46,068 nt of DNA from positions 1 through 46,068 of the forward strand of contig NZ_JAEL01000043.1 of the NCBI RefSeq assembly GCF_000518885.1. The letters run 5' to 3'. This DNA comes from Bacillus sp. J33. GTDB taxonomy: Bacteria > Bacillota > Bacilli > Bacillales > Cytobacillaceae. Positions 17,207 to 26,273 of this stretch are shown piece after piece. The position numbers were made by a program, and so were the translations under genes. The notes below the pieces were generated by a model, which saw only the letters and a program-made list of their open reading frames with translations, did no database searches and was not told the origin of the DNA. Numbering within the stretch: position 1 is the stretch's first letter; every line of letters starts with the position of its first letter.

Positions 17207-18508
17207 TCATAATTTATCATCTTTTTCATCTTGTGTTTTTTTCATTGTTGGCCTATTATGCAAAAAGTCTTTATTAAAGCTGGTGTCTGTACCGATTTTA
17301 GGTCCTGTGATTTTCATTTCCGAAAGAGATCCGGCATGGTCAATGATTTTAGAACCATATTTTTTTCGCAAAATGTCCATTGTTTGAAAAAGCGGTTCCT
17401 TTTTGGCATCTTTTTCATAGCTGAACAGGTCAAGCTGTTTAACGGCCAGCTGCGGCTCAACGAGGTCTGTCCCTGTTATGCCCAGCAGCCTTACTGCATT
17501 TCCGTTCCAATGCTTTATAAATAGCTCCTTTGCCATTTTATAAATCTCTTCATCCTGCTGAATGGGATTTTTCAGCTTTCGGCTTCTTGTAATGGTTTTT
17601 CGGTCCTTATATCTGATTGTAATCCCCAGTGATGTTGCCAGCACCTTTTTTCTCTTCAGTCTTGATGAAACTTGTCCTGCCAATTTTTCAAAAACCTGCA
17701 GCAGCTCCCTCTGGTTTGCAACATCTCTTGGCAATGTGGTTGAATTGCCTACACTTTTGAATTCGGCTGCAGACTCAGGGTCGACTTTTCGATTATCATT
17801 GCCATTCGCTTTTTGCTTTAAGCGGGATCCGTTAATTCCAAGAACGGCTTTTAATTGTATTTCATCTGCTTTTGCTAATTCACCAATGGTAGTAATTTTG
17901 AGATTCCGCAGCTTCTCTCCGGTTTTCCTGCCGACTCCGTGCATTTCTTCTACTTGCATCGGCCAAAGAACATGGGGAACATCCCTTTTTCTCAAAACAG
18001 TTATCCCCATTGGCTTTTTCATGTCAGAAGCCATTTTGGCCAAAAATTTATTGGGTGCAACACCAATGCTGCAGGGCAAATCAAGCTGCTGGAAGATCTG
18101 CTTTTGAATAGTCCCAGCTATTTCTAAAGGGCTCCCGAACTCATAGCTGTCTGTAATGTCCACATATCCCTCATCAATCGATACCGGCTCAACAAGAGCT
18201 GAATATTCACGCAAAATATCAAACATTCCCATAGAAGCCGCACGGTATCTCTCAAAGTTTGGCTTCATAATGATTAACTGGGGGCAAAGCTTTTTGGCTT
18301 CCCACAGCGGCATAGTAGTTTTTACGCCATAGCTTCTGGCCTCATAGCTGCATGTGACAATAATTCCCCGCCGCTCCTCGGGATTGCCAGCGATTGCCAG
18401 AGGTTTTCCCTTGAGTGATGGATCATAAGCCATCTCAACCGAAGCATAAAAACTATTCATATCAACATGGAGAATGACTCTCCCTTTTTTGGGATACATA
18501 TGTTTCAT
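17207..18508 (-). CDS. dinB: DNA polymerase IV (YqjH/DinB1)
   Basis: A 433-aa Y-family translesion polymerase. The palm motifs are ILHVDMNSFYASVE at about residues 10-23 and EPVSIDEGYVDITD with the catalytic Asp-Glu near 110 (Gly replaces the usual Ala after Glu). A helix-hairpin-helix MHGVGRKTGEKLRN, the little-finger domain and a C-terminal QLDLFSYE beta-clamp binding motif follow. ATG 18508 is chosen because it follows GGGAAGTG and the family starts there; the 33 upstream codons lie in a repeat. No LexA box is seen upstream, unlike uvrX. The very C-terminal tail is unusually basic/hydrophilic. Confidence 0.93.
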   Translation of the reverse strand: MKHMYPKKGRVILHVDMNSFYASVEMAYDPSLKGKPLAIAGNPEERRGIIVTCSYEARSYGVKTTMPLWEAKKLCPQLIIMKPNFERYRAASMGMFDILREYSALVEPVSIDEGYVDITDSYEFGSPLEIAGTIQKQIFQQLDLPCSIGVAPNKFLAKMASDMKKPMGITVLRKRDVPHVLWPMQVEEMHGVGRKTGEKLRNLKITTIGELAKADEIQLKAVLGINGSRLKQKANGNDNRKVDPESAAEFKSVGNSTTLPRDVANQRELLQVFEKLAGQVSSRLKRKKVLATSLGITIRYKDRKTITRSRKLKNPIQQDEEIYKMAKELFIKHWNGNAVRLLGITGTDLVEPQLAVKQLDLFSYEKDAKKEPLFQTMDILRKKYGSKIIDHAGSLSEMKITGPKIGTDTSFNKDFLHNRPTMKKTQDEKDDKL

Positions 18509-18548
18509 GCCGGCACTTCCCTGTGAAAAAATATAATACTTTATTATG

Positions 18549-18702
18549 GGCTCTGTTAAAATGAGTGTTGTTTTCTGCAGATACTCGGCGAACTGCGGGG
18601 TCTCCATTGGGTTCGCTTTTCCCGAAGGATTTTAGAATAAGCTTCCCCGAGTTTACACGTACGAAAGAAATGCGAATCCATTTTCGAGGATCTCGTGCCT
18701 CC
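18549..18702 (-). repeat. dispersed intergenic repeat, copy C, upstream of dinB
   Basis: On the minus strand it carries GAGACCCCGCAGTTCGCCGAG and flanks alignable with copies A and B (TCGAAAATGGATTCGCATTTC at its far end; GCTCTGTTAA-type end near 18550). It lies in the dinB leader, 40 bp before the start codon. Confidence 0.7.
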
Positions 18703-18798
18703 ATTCCAATCAACAAGGATCAATCTTTAGCTTTTCACACAGCCTTATTTTAACAGAATTGCCGCGCCTCTTTCACGCAACGGCTTTTTTGAAAAGAA

Positions 18799-18826
18799 AA
18801 AACAGAGGATCTTAGATTCCCTGCTT
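18799..18826 (-). terminator. terminator of the cheW-like gene
   Basis: CAGAGGATCT and AGATTCCCTG pair with one mismatch. On the minus strand the distal arm is followed by TTTTTTC. Confidence 0.7.
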
Positions 18827-18838
18827 TTTTAGGCTTAG

Positions 18839-19315
18839 CTATACGGTTGTTTGCTGGGATTTCATAAAATCCTTGATTTCCCGAATTCCTTCTAATGATT
18901 CAACCAAACTGGAAGGGTCGATCAATGTGATCAGCCTCGTATCCAGATTGGCCACCCCAGTGAAATAGCTTGTCTTCTGGTAAGCTAGCAAACCAGGCTG
19001 TTTTAGATTTTCTGATGGTATATCCAGAATCTCCCTCGCTTCATTTACAAGAATCCCAAATGACAGCTCATCGGTTTGAAGCACGATCATTCTCGATGTT
19101 TCATTTTCTTTGAGTGAGCGGCCGTATAAAATGTTCTCAAAATCAACAACTGGAATAAGATCATCCCTAACTTTAGCCATTCCTTTTACATAATTCGGCA
19201 AATGCGGAATAGATGTAATGCCTTCCACTTTTTCAATTGAGATGACAAAAGGAATTGGAATGGCATATTCCTCTTTCCCTGTCCGGAAAACGACAACTTT
19301 ATTAATTTCAGTCAT
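18839..19315 (-). CDS. CheW-domain chemotaxis coupling protein
   Basis: A 158-aa protein made of one CheW domain (residues about 5-145), with typical strands VVVFRTGKEEYAIPI, the conserved VEGITSIPHLPNYVKGMAKVRDDLIPVVDF and the RMIVLQTDELSFGILV segment. CheW links methyl-accepting receptors to the CheA kinase. It has no receiver domain, so it is not CheV. It stands alone, far from any che/fla operon, with its own AGGAGGG ribosome site and terminator, and may be a second, receptor-specific coupler. Confidence 0.9.
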   Translation of the reverse strand: MTEINKVVVFRTGKEEYAIPIPFVISIEKVEGITSIPHLPNYVKGMAKVRDDLIPVVDFENILYGRSLKENETSRMIVLQTDELSFGILVNEAREILDIPSENLKQPGLLAYQKTSYFTGVANLDTRLITLIDPSSLVESLEGIREIKDFMKSQQTTV

Positions 19316-19419
19316 TCCATACCCTCCTCTGACAACACATATGTATATAACTAATATATCACAGCCATTATTTTCTAACTAGTCCAAATGAACCATGTCT
19401 GCAGATTGTGTGAAACACA

Positions 19420-19448
19420 TAAAAAGAGAACCGCTATGGGTTCCCTTT
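19420..19448 (-). terminator. terminator of the M20 peptidase gene
   Basis: GAACC and GGTTC arms flank CGCTATG-type loop sequence, with TCTTTTTATG on the minus strand after the stem. Confidence 0.75.
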
Positions 19449-19455
19449 TCAAACA

Positions 19456-20574
19456 TTAAGCTGACACTTCTTCGATAATGGCAATGACCATTTCAGCCAG
19501 CTTATTCAGCTCTTCTATTGGCATGCGCTCATTTGTTGTATGAATTTCTTCATACCCTACAGCAAGATTGACCGTCGGGATGCCAAAGCCTGCGATAACG
19601 TTGGCATCACTGCCGCCGCCGCTATGAAGCAGCTCAGAAGTGCGGCCTATCTTTGCGGCTGCTTTACGTGCTATCTCAACTACATGGTCGCCCTCGCCAA
19701 ATTTAAAGCCAGGATACATAACCTGAACATCAACTTCAGCTCTTCCGCCCATTTCTTCCGCAGCACTTTCGAATGCTTCTTTCATCTTGGCTACCTGCTG
19801 TTCCATTTTTTCCGGAATTAAGGAACGTGCTTCAGCAAGAATATCAACGTGGTCGCAAACGATATTCGTCTGGTGTCCGCCTTCAAAGCGTCCAATATTG
19901 GCTGTTGTCTCTTCGTCAATGCGCCCTAAAGGCATTCGGGAAATGGCTTTAGCTGCCATAGTAATTGCTGAAATGCCTTTTTCAGGCGCAACCCCTGCAT
20001 GTGCCGTTTTCCCAAGGATTTCTGCCTTTACCTTAGCTTGCGTTGGGGCTGCAACAATGATGTTTCCAACTTTTCCGTCACTGTCCAATGCGTAGCCGTA
20101 TTTTGCCTTCACAAGAGATGGATCAAGCGCTTTTGCTCCTACAAGGCCGGACTCCTCGCCGACTGTAATAATGAACTGGATTGTTCCATGGCCGATGCTC
20201 TGCTCTTTTAATACTTTGACAATTTCAAGCATTACCGCAAGGCCAGCCTTGTCGTCTGCTCCCAAAATGGTTGTTCCATCCGTAATTACATATCCATCCT
20301 TGATGGAAGGCTTAATGCCTTTTCCTGGGACCACTGTATCCATGTGAGAGGTGAAATAAATAATATCAACGCCTTCTTTTGTTCCCTGAAGGGTGCAAAT
20401 CAGGTTGCCGGCACCATGTCCTGTATGGGCAGTTGTATCATCTTCGTAAACCTCAACGCCAAGATCCCTGAATTTTTTCTTTAAAACTTTCGCGATTTGA
20501 GCTTCATGTTTGGTTTCTGAGTCAATTTGCACGAGTTCCAAAAATTCGTTTAACAAACGTTCTTCATTAATCAT
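19456..20574 (-). CDS. yqjE: M20 family metallopeptidase, peptidase T-like (YqjE)
   Basis: A 372-aa dinuclear zinc exopeptidase of the M20/PepT-like family. Metal and catalytic motifs are in order: FTSHMDTV near residue 78, LGADDKAG near 108, TVGEESGLVGAK near 140, and the late HSGGGSDANVIAGFG near 325. The inserted dimerisation domain (about 180-295) contains KTAHAGVAPEKGISAI. It most likely acts in the cytosol on small peptides. A GGAGG site precedes the ATG. It appears monocistronic. Confidence 0.92.
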   Translation of the reverse strand: MINEERLLNEFLELVQIDSETKHEAQIAKVLKKKFRDLGVEVYEDDTTAHTGHGAGNLICTLQGTKEGVDIIYFTSHMDTVVPGKGIKPSIKDGYVITDGTTILGADDKAGLAVMLEIVKVLKEQSIGHGTIQFIITVGEESGLVGAKALDPSLVKAKYGYALDSDGKVGNIIVAAPTQAKVKAEILGKTAHAGVAPEKGISAITMAAKAISRMPLGRIDEETTANIGRFEGGHQTNIVCDHVDILAEARSLIPEKMEQQVAKMKEAFESAAEEMGGRAEVDVQVMYPGFKFGEGDHVVEIARKAAAKIGRTSELLHSGGGSDANVIAGFGIPTVNLAVGYEEIHTTNERMPIEELNKLAEMVIAIIEEVSA

Positions 20575-20653
20575 TTATGTACAAACCTCCAAATTAAATG
20601 CTTACTAGGCAAGTATAACTCCAATATTTATGCACAGCAAATTAGGAATACCC

Positions 20654-22204
20654 CTATAAAGGGATATTTCCATGCTTTTTATTAGGCCTTGTTTCTTTTT
20701 TATTTCGCAGCATATCAAGAGCCTGAATTAATTTGATTCTGGTTTCACGCGGATCTATTACATCATCGACCATGCCTCTGCTTGCTGCAACATATGGATT
20801 TGCAAACTTTTCCCTGTATTCTTCTATTTTTTGTGCCCTTGTAGCTTCAGGATCATCACTATTTTGAATTTCCCTTGCGAAAATAATGTTGGCTGCACCC
20901 TGAGGACCCATTACGGCAACCTCTGCATTCGGCCATGCAAACACAAGATCTGCACCAATTGATTTACTGTTCAAGGCAACATATGCTCCGCCAAATGCCT
21001 TTCTTAAAATAACAGTAAGTTTTGGGACAGTTGCTTCTGAGTAGGCATAAAGAATTTTTGCGCCATGTCGGATAATGCCGCCATGCTCCTGCTTAACGCC
21101 TGGGAAAAAGCCCGTAACATCCTCAAAGGTAATAAGAGGAATATTAAAAGAATCACAGAACCGGATAAATCTTGAGGCCTTATCGGAGGAATCTATATCA
21201 AGGCCACCTGCCATTACTTTCGGCTGATTGCAGACAAGTCCCACTGTTTCGCCCTTGATTCTCGCTAATCCCACGACAATATTTTTAGCAAAATCCTGCT
21301 GGACCTCCATGAACGTATCCGCATCGACAACCTGCTCAATCACCTTTCTTACATCATAGGGGCGAAGGGCATCGAAAGGAATTACATCCGTTAAATCCGG
21401 GCGGTAATCATCGTCTTCATCTCTTTTTGCCACTGGCGGCTTTTCCTCATTATTTTGCGGCAAGTAGCTTAATAGCCTGCGGACCTGCTCAATGACTTCT
21501 TCTTCAGACTCTCCCCTAAAGTGCGCATTTCCGCTAATGGTATTATGCACCTTGGCTCCTCCGAGATCCTCAGGCGAGATTTTTTCCCCTGTTACCGTTT
21601 CAATGACCTTAGGGCCAGTGATAAACATCTGGCTTGTCTTTTCCACCATGAATACGAAATCTGTAATGGCAGGAGAGTATACTGCCCCTCCGGCACAAGG
21701 ACCCATGATGACAGAAATTTGCGGAATCACTCCCGAGTAAATGGAATTCCGGTAGAAGATATGGCCATACCCGTCTAATGAAACTACACCTTCCTGGATT
21801 CTCGCTCCACCGGAATCATTCAATCCTACAAATGGCGCTCCATTCTCAGCAGCCAGATCCATAACATTTGCTATCTTCTTGGCATGCATTTCCCCAAGTG
21901 CCCCTCCAAAAACAGTAAAATCCTGAGAGAATAAGAAGATTGGCCTTCCATTTACTTTTCCATAACCAGTTACCACACCGTCGCCTGGGCCTTTCTGATT
22001 TTCAAGCCCAAAATCTGTACTGCGGTGTTCTATAAAAGGATTCAGCTCAACGAATGTTCCAGGATCGACTAGCAAATCAATCCTTTCACGGGCAGTAAGT
22101 TTCCCTTTTTCATGCTGTTTTTGAATACGTTCATCTCCGCCGCCCAGCTCAACTTCCCTGCGGCGATCGTATAACTCATTAATTTTTTCATAAATGTCTG
22201 CCAT
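20654..22204 (-). CDS. yqjD: acyl-CoA carboxylase carboxyltransferase subunit (YqjD/MmdA/PccB type)
   Basis: A 516-aa biotin-dependent carboxyltransferase of the propionyl-CoA carboxylase beta / methylmalonyl-CoA decarboxylase alpha group, with two crotonase-fold halves. Motifs include RERIDLLVDPGTF, LNDSGGARIQEGV near residue 120, GPCAGGAVYSPA near 155, and the C-terminal half LRKAFGGAYVAL and MGPQGAANIIF. The ATG at 22204 (2 nt after the epimerase stop, AAGGA upstream) is preferred over the ATG inside the epimerase gene. Its partner is expected to carboxylate propionyl-CoA, but no biotin carboxylase or carrier is in the window, so carboxylase against decarboxylase cannot be decided here. 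Confidence 0.92.
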   Translation of the reverse strand: MADIYEKINELYDRRREVELGGGDERIQKQHEKGKLTARERIDLLVDPGTFVELNPFIEHRSTDFGLENQKGPGDGVVTGYGKVNGRPIFLFSQDFTVFGGALGEMHAKKIANVMDLAAENGAPFVGLNDSGGARIQEGVVSLDGYGHIFYRNSIYSGVIPQISVIMGPCAGGAVYSPAITDFVFMVEKTSQMFITGPKVIETVTGEKISPEDLGGAKVHNTISGNAHFRGESEEEVIEQVRRLLSYLPQNNEEKPPVAKRDEDDDYRPDLTDVIPFDALRPYDVRKVIEQVVDADTFMEVQQDFAKNIVVGLARIKGETVGLVCNQPKVMAGGLDIDSSDKASRFIRFCDSFNIPLITFEDVTGFFPGVKQEHGGIIRHGAKILYAYSEATVPKLTVILRKAFGGAYVALNSKSIGADLVFAWPNAEVAVMGPQGAANIIFAREIQNSDDPEATRAQKIEEYREKFANPYVAASRGMVDDVIDPRETRIKLIQALDMLRNKKETRPNKKHGNIPL

Positions 22205-22206
22205 GC

Positions 22207-22617
22207 TTATTTCAATCCTTTCTTTTCGCAAAGTTCATATAGAATGCCACCCGTTGATTTTGGATGCATAAAGGCTACCTGGGCACCGCCCGCTCCAGGC
22301 TTTGGTTTATCCTGCAGCATTTTGATCCCTTTATCCTTCATTTCATTAATTCTATCCTGGATGCTGCCAACACCAAGAGCCACATGGTGAAGGCCTTCTC
22401 CCCTTTTTTCAATGAATTTGGCAACAGGACTTTCCTGGCTTGTCGGCTCCAATAACTCAAGTTTTGTTTCACCAGCTTTAATAAAAGCAACCTTTACACC
22501 CTGGCTCTCCACTTCCTCAATACCCAGGCACTCGAGCTGTAAAGTTTCTGTATAAAATGGAAGCGCTTCACCAAGGGACCTGACAGCAATTCCTATATGG
22601 TCTACCTTCTTTATCAA
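22207..22617 (-). CDS. mce: methylmalonyl-CoA epimerase
   Basis: A 136-aa vicinal-oxygen-chelate protein that interconverts (S)- and (R)-methylmalonyl-CoA. The metal ligands fit the family: His7 in KVDHIGIAV, Glu in KLELLEPT, His in GLHHVALGV, Glu in GGILYELCEKKG. It starts at TTG behind GGAGGGG and is coupled to yqjD downstream, giving the carboxylation and epimerisation steps of the propionyl-CoA route in one unit. It diverges from the prli42-like gene. Confidence 0.94.
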   Translation of the reverse strand: MIKKVDHIGIAVRSLGEALPFYTETLQLECLGIEEVESQGVKVAFIKAGETKLELLEPTSQESPVAKFIEKRGEGLHHVALGVGSIQDRINEMKDKGIKMLQDKPKPGAGGAQVAFMHPKSTGGILYELCEKKGLK

Positions 22618-22800
22618 TTAATTCCCCTCCTATATTGTCGAATTCTTGTATAATTTCACTCCCGAAAAAGGGCAGTTTTAAGGTCTATCAATTAAATATT
22701 CGTTAAAAATGTCGAAATTCCTTTTATAAATTGAGCGGTTGTTCAATTTGATTATTCTTAGTAAAATGATAGTAAGAAATTCGGACGAGGAGGCATAGAA

Positions 22801-22896
22801 ATGTCTAATAAAAAGCTGATGAAAGTGGTTGTATATCTAATGATATTTGCAATGCTCGCATCCACCCTCATTATGGGGATGGCAATGTTTTTTTAA
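22801..22896 (+). CDS. prli42: Prli42-like small membrane peptide, 31 aa
   Basis: ATG 22801 follows CGAGGAGGCATAGAA and opens a 31-codon frame: a short basic N-terminus MSNKKLMK and one hydrophobic helix (residues about 9-31, rich in Met, Leu, Ala and Val) ending MAMFF. From memory this matches the stressosome-associated Prli42 family of Firmicutes, in which the peptide anchors the stressosome to the membrane in Listeria. Two terminators follow at once, so it is a stand-alone gene. A promoter candidate TTGTTC, 17 bp, TAAAAT lies near 22749-22777. Confidence 0.8.
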   Translation: MSNKKLMKVVVYLMIFAMLASTLIMGMAMFF

Positions 22897-22906
22897 AGAA
22901 TAATAT

Positions 22907-22966
22907 AACCTGACCTGATGACAGGTTTTTCAAGCGAGAAGTGATTGGCAGCTTCTCGTTTTTTGT
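22907..22966 (+). terminator. tandem terminators after the prli42-like gene
   Basis: AACCTG/CAGGTT with T5 (22907-22930) is followed by CGAGAAG/CTTCTCG with T6 (22935-22964). Confidence 0.8.
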
Positions 22967-23140
22967 TTTACATTCTTTCCTCTTAAATCCGGACAGCTAT
23001 TCTTGCTAATCTAGTATGTTTTAGGCTTTGCTCGATAAATTTTCTCTTTTTATCTAACAAGTTTACTAATTTATCTAGCAAAATTAAATTTTTTCTGGCA
23101 CTTGTTAACAATTTGCATTGGCAGTCAGCCTTGCGCAATT

Positions 23141-23171
23141 AAAGGGCTGCACCCATTGGGTGCAGCCCTTT
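23141..23171. terminator. strong hairpin after the L,D-transpeptidase gene
   Basis: AAAGGGCTGCACCC pairs perfectly with GGGTGCAGCCCTTT across a 3-nt loop. It lies just past the minus-strand gene end, with weak T tails on both sides. Confidence 0.8.
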
Positions 23172-23184
23172 ATTTTAAAACCCC

Positions 23185-23694
23185 TTATTCTATTGCGCCA
23201 TAATCCCTGCCAAGCTCCTCAAAGCTTTTGGATGAAGTAACAACCAGGACCTTTGTCCCGATCGGAACATATTCATAAAGCGATTCCACAGCCTCATTCT
23301 GCATTCTTATGCATCCCTGGGATACGTATTTGCCAATGGAAGAGGGATCATTCGTTCCATGAATGCCATAAATTCTTCCATCAGTATCTGCAGCATCAAA
23401 GCCGATCCATCTTGTTCCAAGCGGGTTTTTCGGATCTCCGCCTTTAATATCTTTCTTCCGATAATAGGGATTAGGAGCCTTTACGGTTACTGTAAAAAAG
23501 CCTTCAGGTGTAAGGTCCTCCGTTTTCCCGGTTGCAGCCGGGATGACCGTCTGTACCTTGTGATCCTGAATAAACGCTACCTCGTTTGTCTTTTTATTTA
23601 CGATTAATAATGGATCCCCAGGCAGCGGGTTGGGCCCCAGCGGCCAGATGGGGGAAAAAATAAAAAACAAAATGGCTGCTGCAAACTTAAGCAT
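23185..23694 (-). CDS. L,D-transpeptidase (YkuD domain), exported
   Basis: A 169-aa protein with an N-terminal hydrophobic signal (residues 1-18), then a catalytic YkuD domain that forms 3-3 peptidoglycan cross-links or attaches proteins at the cell wall. The active-site motif is intact in essentials: His112 in IHGTN and Ser125-Gln-Gly-Cys128-Ile-Arg in YVSQGCIRM, where Gln stands in for the more usual His of SHGC. There is no LysM domain, unlike B. subtilis YkuD. It is a single-domain, mature protein of about 150 aa. An own terminator follows. Confidence 0.92.
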   Translation of the reverse strand: MLKFAAAILFFIFSPIWPLGPNPLPGDPLLIVNKKTNEVAFIQDHKVQTVIPAATGKTEDLTPEGFFTVTVKAPNPYYRKKDIKGGDPKNPLGTRWIGFDAADTDGRIYGIHGTNDPSSIGKYVSQGCIRMQNEAVESLYEYVPIGTKVLVVTSSKSFEELGRDYGAIE

Positions 23695-23721
23695 GCAAAT
23701 TCACGCTCCTGTTCATTTCCT

Positions 23722-24714
23722 TTAGTTTGCTTCAGCAGGTTTGCTTTGATTCATCTCCTTATCCTTTAACCCTTTAAAAGAACTTTTAATAATTAAGTAT
23801 TGCTCCATTTCTTTAACAAAGTGAAGAAGGGCTGCTCGCGCCTCGAATTCCTCCCTTGTCTTTGGAAGTTCCATGTCTTCAAATGAAATCCTCATCCGAT
23901 ACAGCTTTTCAAGAAATTGAATAGCTGTGTTGCCAGGGTGGATATGCTCTGACAATTCTTCGATAAAATCAGCTATCATCTCTCCCTGTTCCACTGTAAG
24001 GGAAATAGAAGTTACACTTGGAAGAACACGTTCAATAATTTCGAATTGCTTCTCCCGCATCTTAAAATAGTTATAATATAAATTTTCATTTCTTAGGAAA
24101 TGATTTTCGACATCCCTGAAGGCAAGCGTTTTTGCCTCATTGATCAGTTCCATTGTTTCTGTAATCTCTTTGCCGTCCCAAGTACTCTCATTCGTGCGCA
24201 AATAATGGACAATTTCGTCGAATATGATTTTAAAGTTTTCCTCAATTTGAAGGCGGTACTCCTTTAGTTTGGTTTCAAGGCTAGGCATATAGAGGTTTGC
24301 AACAAGTGCCACCCCAATGCCGACAGTAATGATGCCCAATTCATTTACTAAAAGTTCTTTTGTTACCTCTCCAGCAGAATAAATATGCAGAATGATGACC
24401 GAGCTGGTAACAATTCCATCACTGACCTTCAGCATGACAGCTGCAGGAATAAAGAACAGCAGAAGCAAACCGATTATAAGAGGATGGTACGCCAGCCCCT
24501 CAAAGAGCAGAGAAGAGAAGACCATTGCCATTAAACAGGCAAAAAAACGGTCCCATGAGGCACGCAATGATTTTTTCTTTGTTACTTTTATGCAAAGGAT
24601 GGTTAGAATGCCTGCTGAAACATAGTTATCCAGCTGCATCATCTGTGCGATCATAATGCTAATGGATGTCCCCACAGCAGTTTTAATCGTTCTGTAGCCG
24701 ATTTTGTATTTCAT
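23722..24714 (-). CDS. yqjA: aromatic acid exporter / FUSC family membrane protein (YqjA)
   Basis: A 330-aa protein with an N-terminal membrane domain (about residues 10-150, four to six helices, starting TIKTAVGTSISIMIAQMM) and a C-terminal cytoplasmic helical domain (about 160-330). This is the DUF939/ArAE_1 arrangement of the FUSC-like family to which B. subtilis YqjA belongs. Family members include aromatic carboxylic acid efflux pumps; the substrate here is unknown. It is separated from artR by a terminator. Confidence 0.88.
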   Translation of the reverse strand: MKYKIGYRTIKTAVGTSISIMIAQMMQLDNYVSAGILTILCIKVTKKKSLRASWDRFFACLMAMVFSSLLFEGLAYHPLIIGLLLLFFIPAAVMLKVSDGIVTSSVIILHIYSAGEVTKELLVNELGIITVGIGVALVANLYMPSLETKLKEYRLQIEENFKIIFDEIVHYLRTNESTWDGKEITETMELINEAKTLAFRDVENHFLRNENLYYNYFKMREKQFEIIERVLPSVTSISLTVEQGEMIADFIEELSEHIHPGNTAIQFLEKLYRMRISFEDMELPKTREEFEARAALLHFVKEMEQYLIIKSSFKGLKDKEMNQSKPAEAN

Positions 24715-24764
24715 ATAGTCAAACTCCTATGTTTATCACCAATTTAAGTTCCATTAACGGCAAA

Positions 24765-24790
24765 GAAGATGATCATAATGACCATCTTCC
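24765..24790 (-). terminator. artPQR operon terminator
   Basis: GAAGATGATCAT and ATGACCATCTTC pair on the minus strand and are followed by TTTG, between artR and yqjA. Confidence 0.7.
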
Positions 24791-24808
24791 TCCATAAGCA
24801 TATATCGA

Positions 24809-25531
24809 TTATAGCATCTTTTGCAAGAAATCCCTTGCGCGGTCACTGGCTGGATTAAAAAAGAATTCTTTTGGCGCTGCATCTTCAACCAGTACTCCTC
24901 CATCAAGGAAGAGAACCCTGTCGGCTACTTCGCGTGCAAATCCCATTTCGTGGGTAACAATCGCCATCGTCATTCCCGTATGGGCCAGCGCCTTCATAAC
25001 CTCCAGCACTTCCTTTACCATTTCGGGGTCAAGTGCAGATGTTGGTTCATCAAACAGCATTACATCAGGCTGCATGGCAAGAGCTCTTGCAATCGCTACC
25101 CTTTGTTTTTGACCTCCCGATAACCGGCTTGGATATTCATGTGCTTTAGCGGACAAGCCTACTTTCTCCAAAAGTTCAAGGCCGTTTTTTTCTGCTTCTT
25201 TCCTGGAAATCCCCTTTACTTTTACCGGTGCATAGGTAAGATTTTGCAGCACCGTTTTATGAGGAAATAAATGAAAATGCTGAAAAACCATGCCGACATT
25301 CTGGCGTACTTTCATAATATTGGTGCTATTATCTGTAATATCCTGTCCATTAATAAATATCTGGCCATCTGTCGGGACTTCCAGCATATTGATGCAGCGG
25401 AGAAATGTGGATTTCCCAGAGCCGGATGGACCTATTATAGCAACCACCTCACCATCCTTAATGGTAGTTGTAATACCTTTAAGCACTTCAAGTTTTCCAA
25501 AACTTTTATGCAAATTTTCAACTTTAATCAC
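24809..25531 (-). CDS. artR: amino-acid ABC transporter ATP-binding protein
   Basis: A 240-aa polar amino-acid ABC ATPase (ArtM/GlnQ type). Walker [10 protein letters not shown] is at residues 34-42, the Q-loop is in [10 protein letters not shown], the signature LSGGQKQR near 135, and Walker [14 protein letters not shown] near 155. The D-loop and H-switch [10 protein letters not shown] follow. It starts at GTG and overlaps the end of artQ by a few bases. It corresponds to B. subtilis YqiZ (ArtR), an arginine transporter component. Confidence 0.95.
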   Translation of the reverse strand: MIKVENLHKSFGKLEVLKGITTTIKDGEVVAIIGPSGSGKSTFLRCINMLEVPTDGQIFINGQDITDNSTNIMKVRQNVGMVFQHFHLFPHKTVLQNLTYAPVKVKGISRKEAEKNGLELLEKVGLSAKAHEYPSRLSGGQKQRVAIARALAMQPDVMLFDEPTSALDPEMVKEVLEVMKALAHTGMTMAIVTHEMGFAREVADRVLFLDGGVLVEDAAPKEFFFNPASDRARDFLQKML

Positions 25532-26183
25532 TTCGTCTCATTCTCCTTTCAATCCCTTTGCCAAGCAAAGTCAGGATCATGACCATAATATAATAGATCA
25601 AACCGGCAATCAGAATCGGCTCAAAATAAGAAAATTTCTCTCCCCCGACAATATAAGCTCTTCGCATGACATCCGTAACTCCGATAACCGTCACGATCGC
25701 GGATTCCTTTGTAAGGGTAATAAACTCGTTCATTAATGCCGGCAGAATATTTTTCATCGCCTGAGGCAGAATAATGTCCATCATTGCTGGCCTGTATGGA
25801 ACGCCAAGTGCCATCGCAGCTTCGCTTTGTCCCTTATCAACTGCGAGGATTCCTGCCCGGATGATCTCCGAAATATAGGCAGCCGAGTTAAGCCCAAAAG
25901 AAAGAACCGCTGCAGTTGATGGATCAATTTTATAGCCAATCAGCTGAGGGGATCCATAGTAAATCAGCATAAGCTGAAGTACTAGAGGGGTCCCTCGAAA
26001 AATGGATGTATACGCATCTGCAATCCATCCAAGAAATTTAAATCTGCTAATTTTAAAGAAAGATAGTATGATGCCTAATATAAATCCCAATATTGCTGCA
26101 AGGGAAACGATTTGGAGTGTAACTCCGATTCCCTTTAGTATATATGGAAGGGAGGGAATGAATTGCTGAAAATCCAGATTCAC
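25524..26183 (-). CDS. artQ: amino-acid ABC transporter permease
   Basis: A 219-aa HisM/GlnP-family permease with five predicted helices and the EAA loop ([25 protein letters not shown]) that docks on the ATPase. The GTG at 26183 is preferred: GAGAGGATGG lies before it, the length equals the B. subtilis homologue, and the open frame upstream runs through a hairpin. It is the middle gene of artPQR and overlaps artR. Confidence 0.93.
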   Translation of the reverse strand: MNLDFQQFIPSLPYILKGIGVTLQIVSLAAILGFILGIILSFFKISRFKFLGWIADAYTSIFRGTPLVLQLMLIYYGSPQLIGYKIDPSTAAVLSFGLNSAAYISEIIRAGILAVDKGQSEAAMALGVPYRPAMMDIILPQAMKNILPALMNEFITLTKESAIVTVIGVTDVMRRAYIVGGEKFSYFEPILIAGLIYYIMVMILTLLGKGIERRMRRSD

Positions 26184-26234
26184 TTTCTTTCCATCCTCTC
26201 TTAGTAAATTTTTTGCTAAGGTTAAGAATAAAGC

Positions 26235-26264
26235 GTCCAAAGGAAGAATGCCTTGGACGCCAAT
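26235..26264 (-). terminator. intra-operon hairpin between artP and artQ
   Basis: GCGTCCAAAGG and CCTTGGACGC pair just after the artP stop. There is no good T-run. Such hairpins usually protect the binding-protein mRNA or attenuate readthrough, so artP is made in excess of artQR. Confidence 0.75.
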
Positions 26265-26273
26265 TCCCATAAA

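Noticed and set aside
18509..18607. 33-codon N-terminal extension of dinB
   Set aside because: It is encoded by intergenic repeat copy C, has no ribosome site, and the internal ATG has both a ribosome site and the family start.
26184..26270. N-terminal extension of artQ
   Set aside because: It runs through the artP-artQ hairpin; GTG 26183 has a ribosome site and gives the family length.
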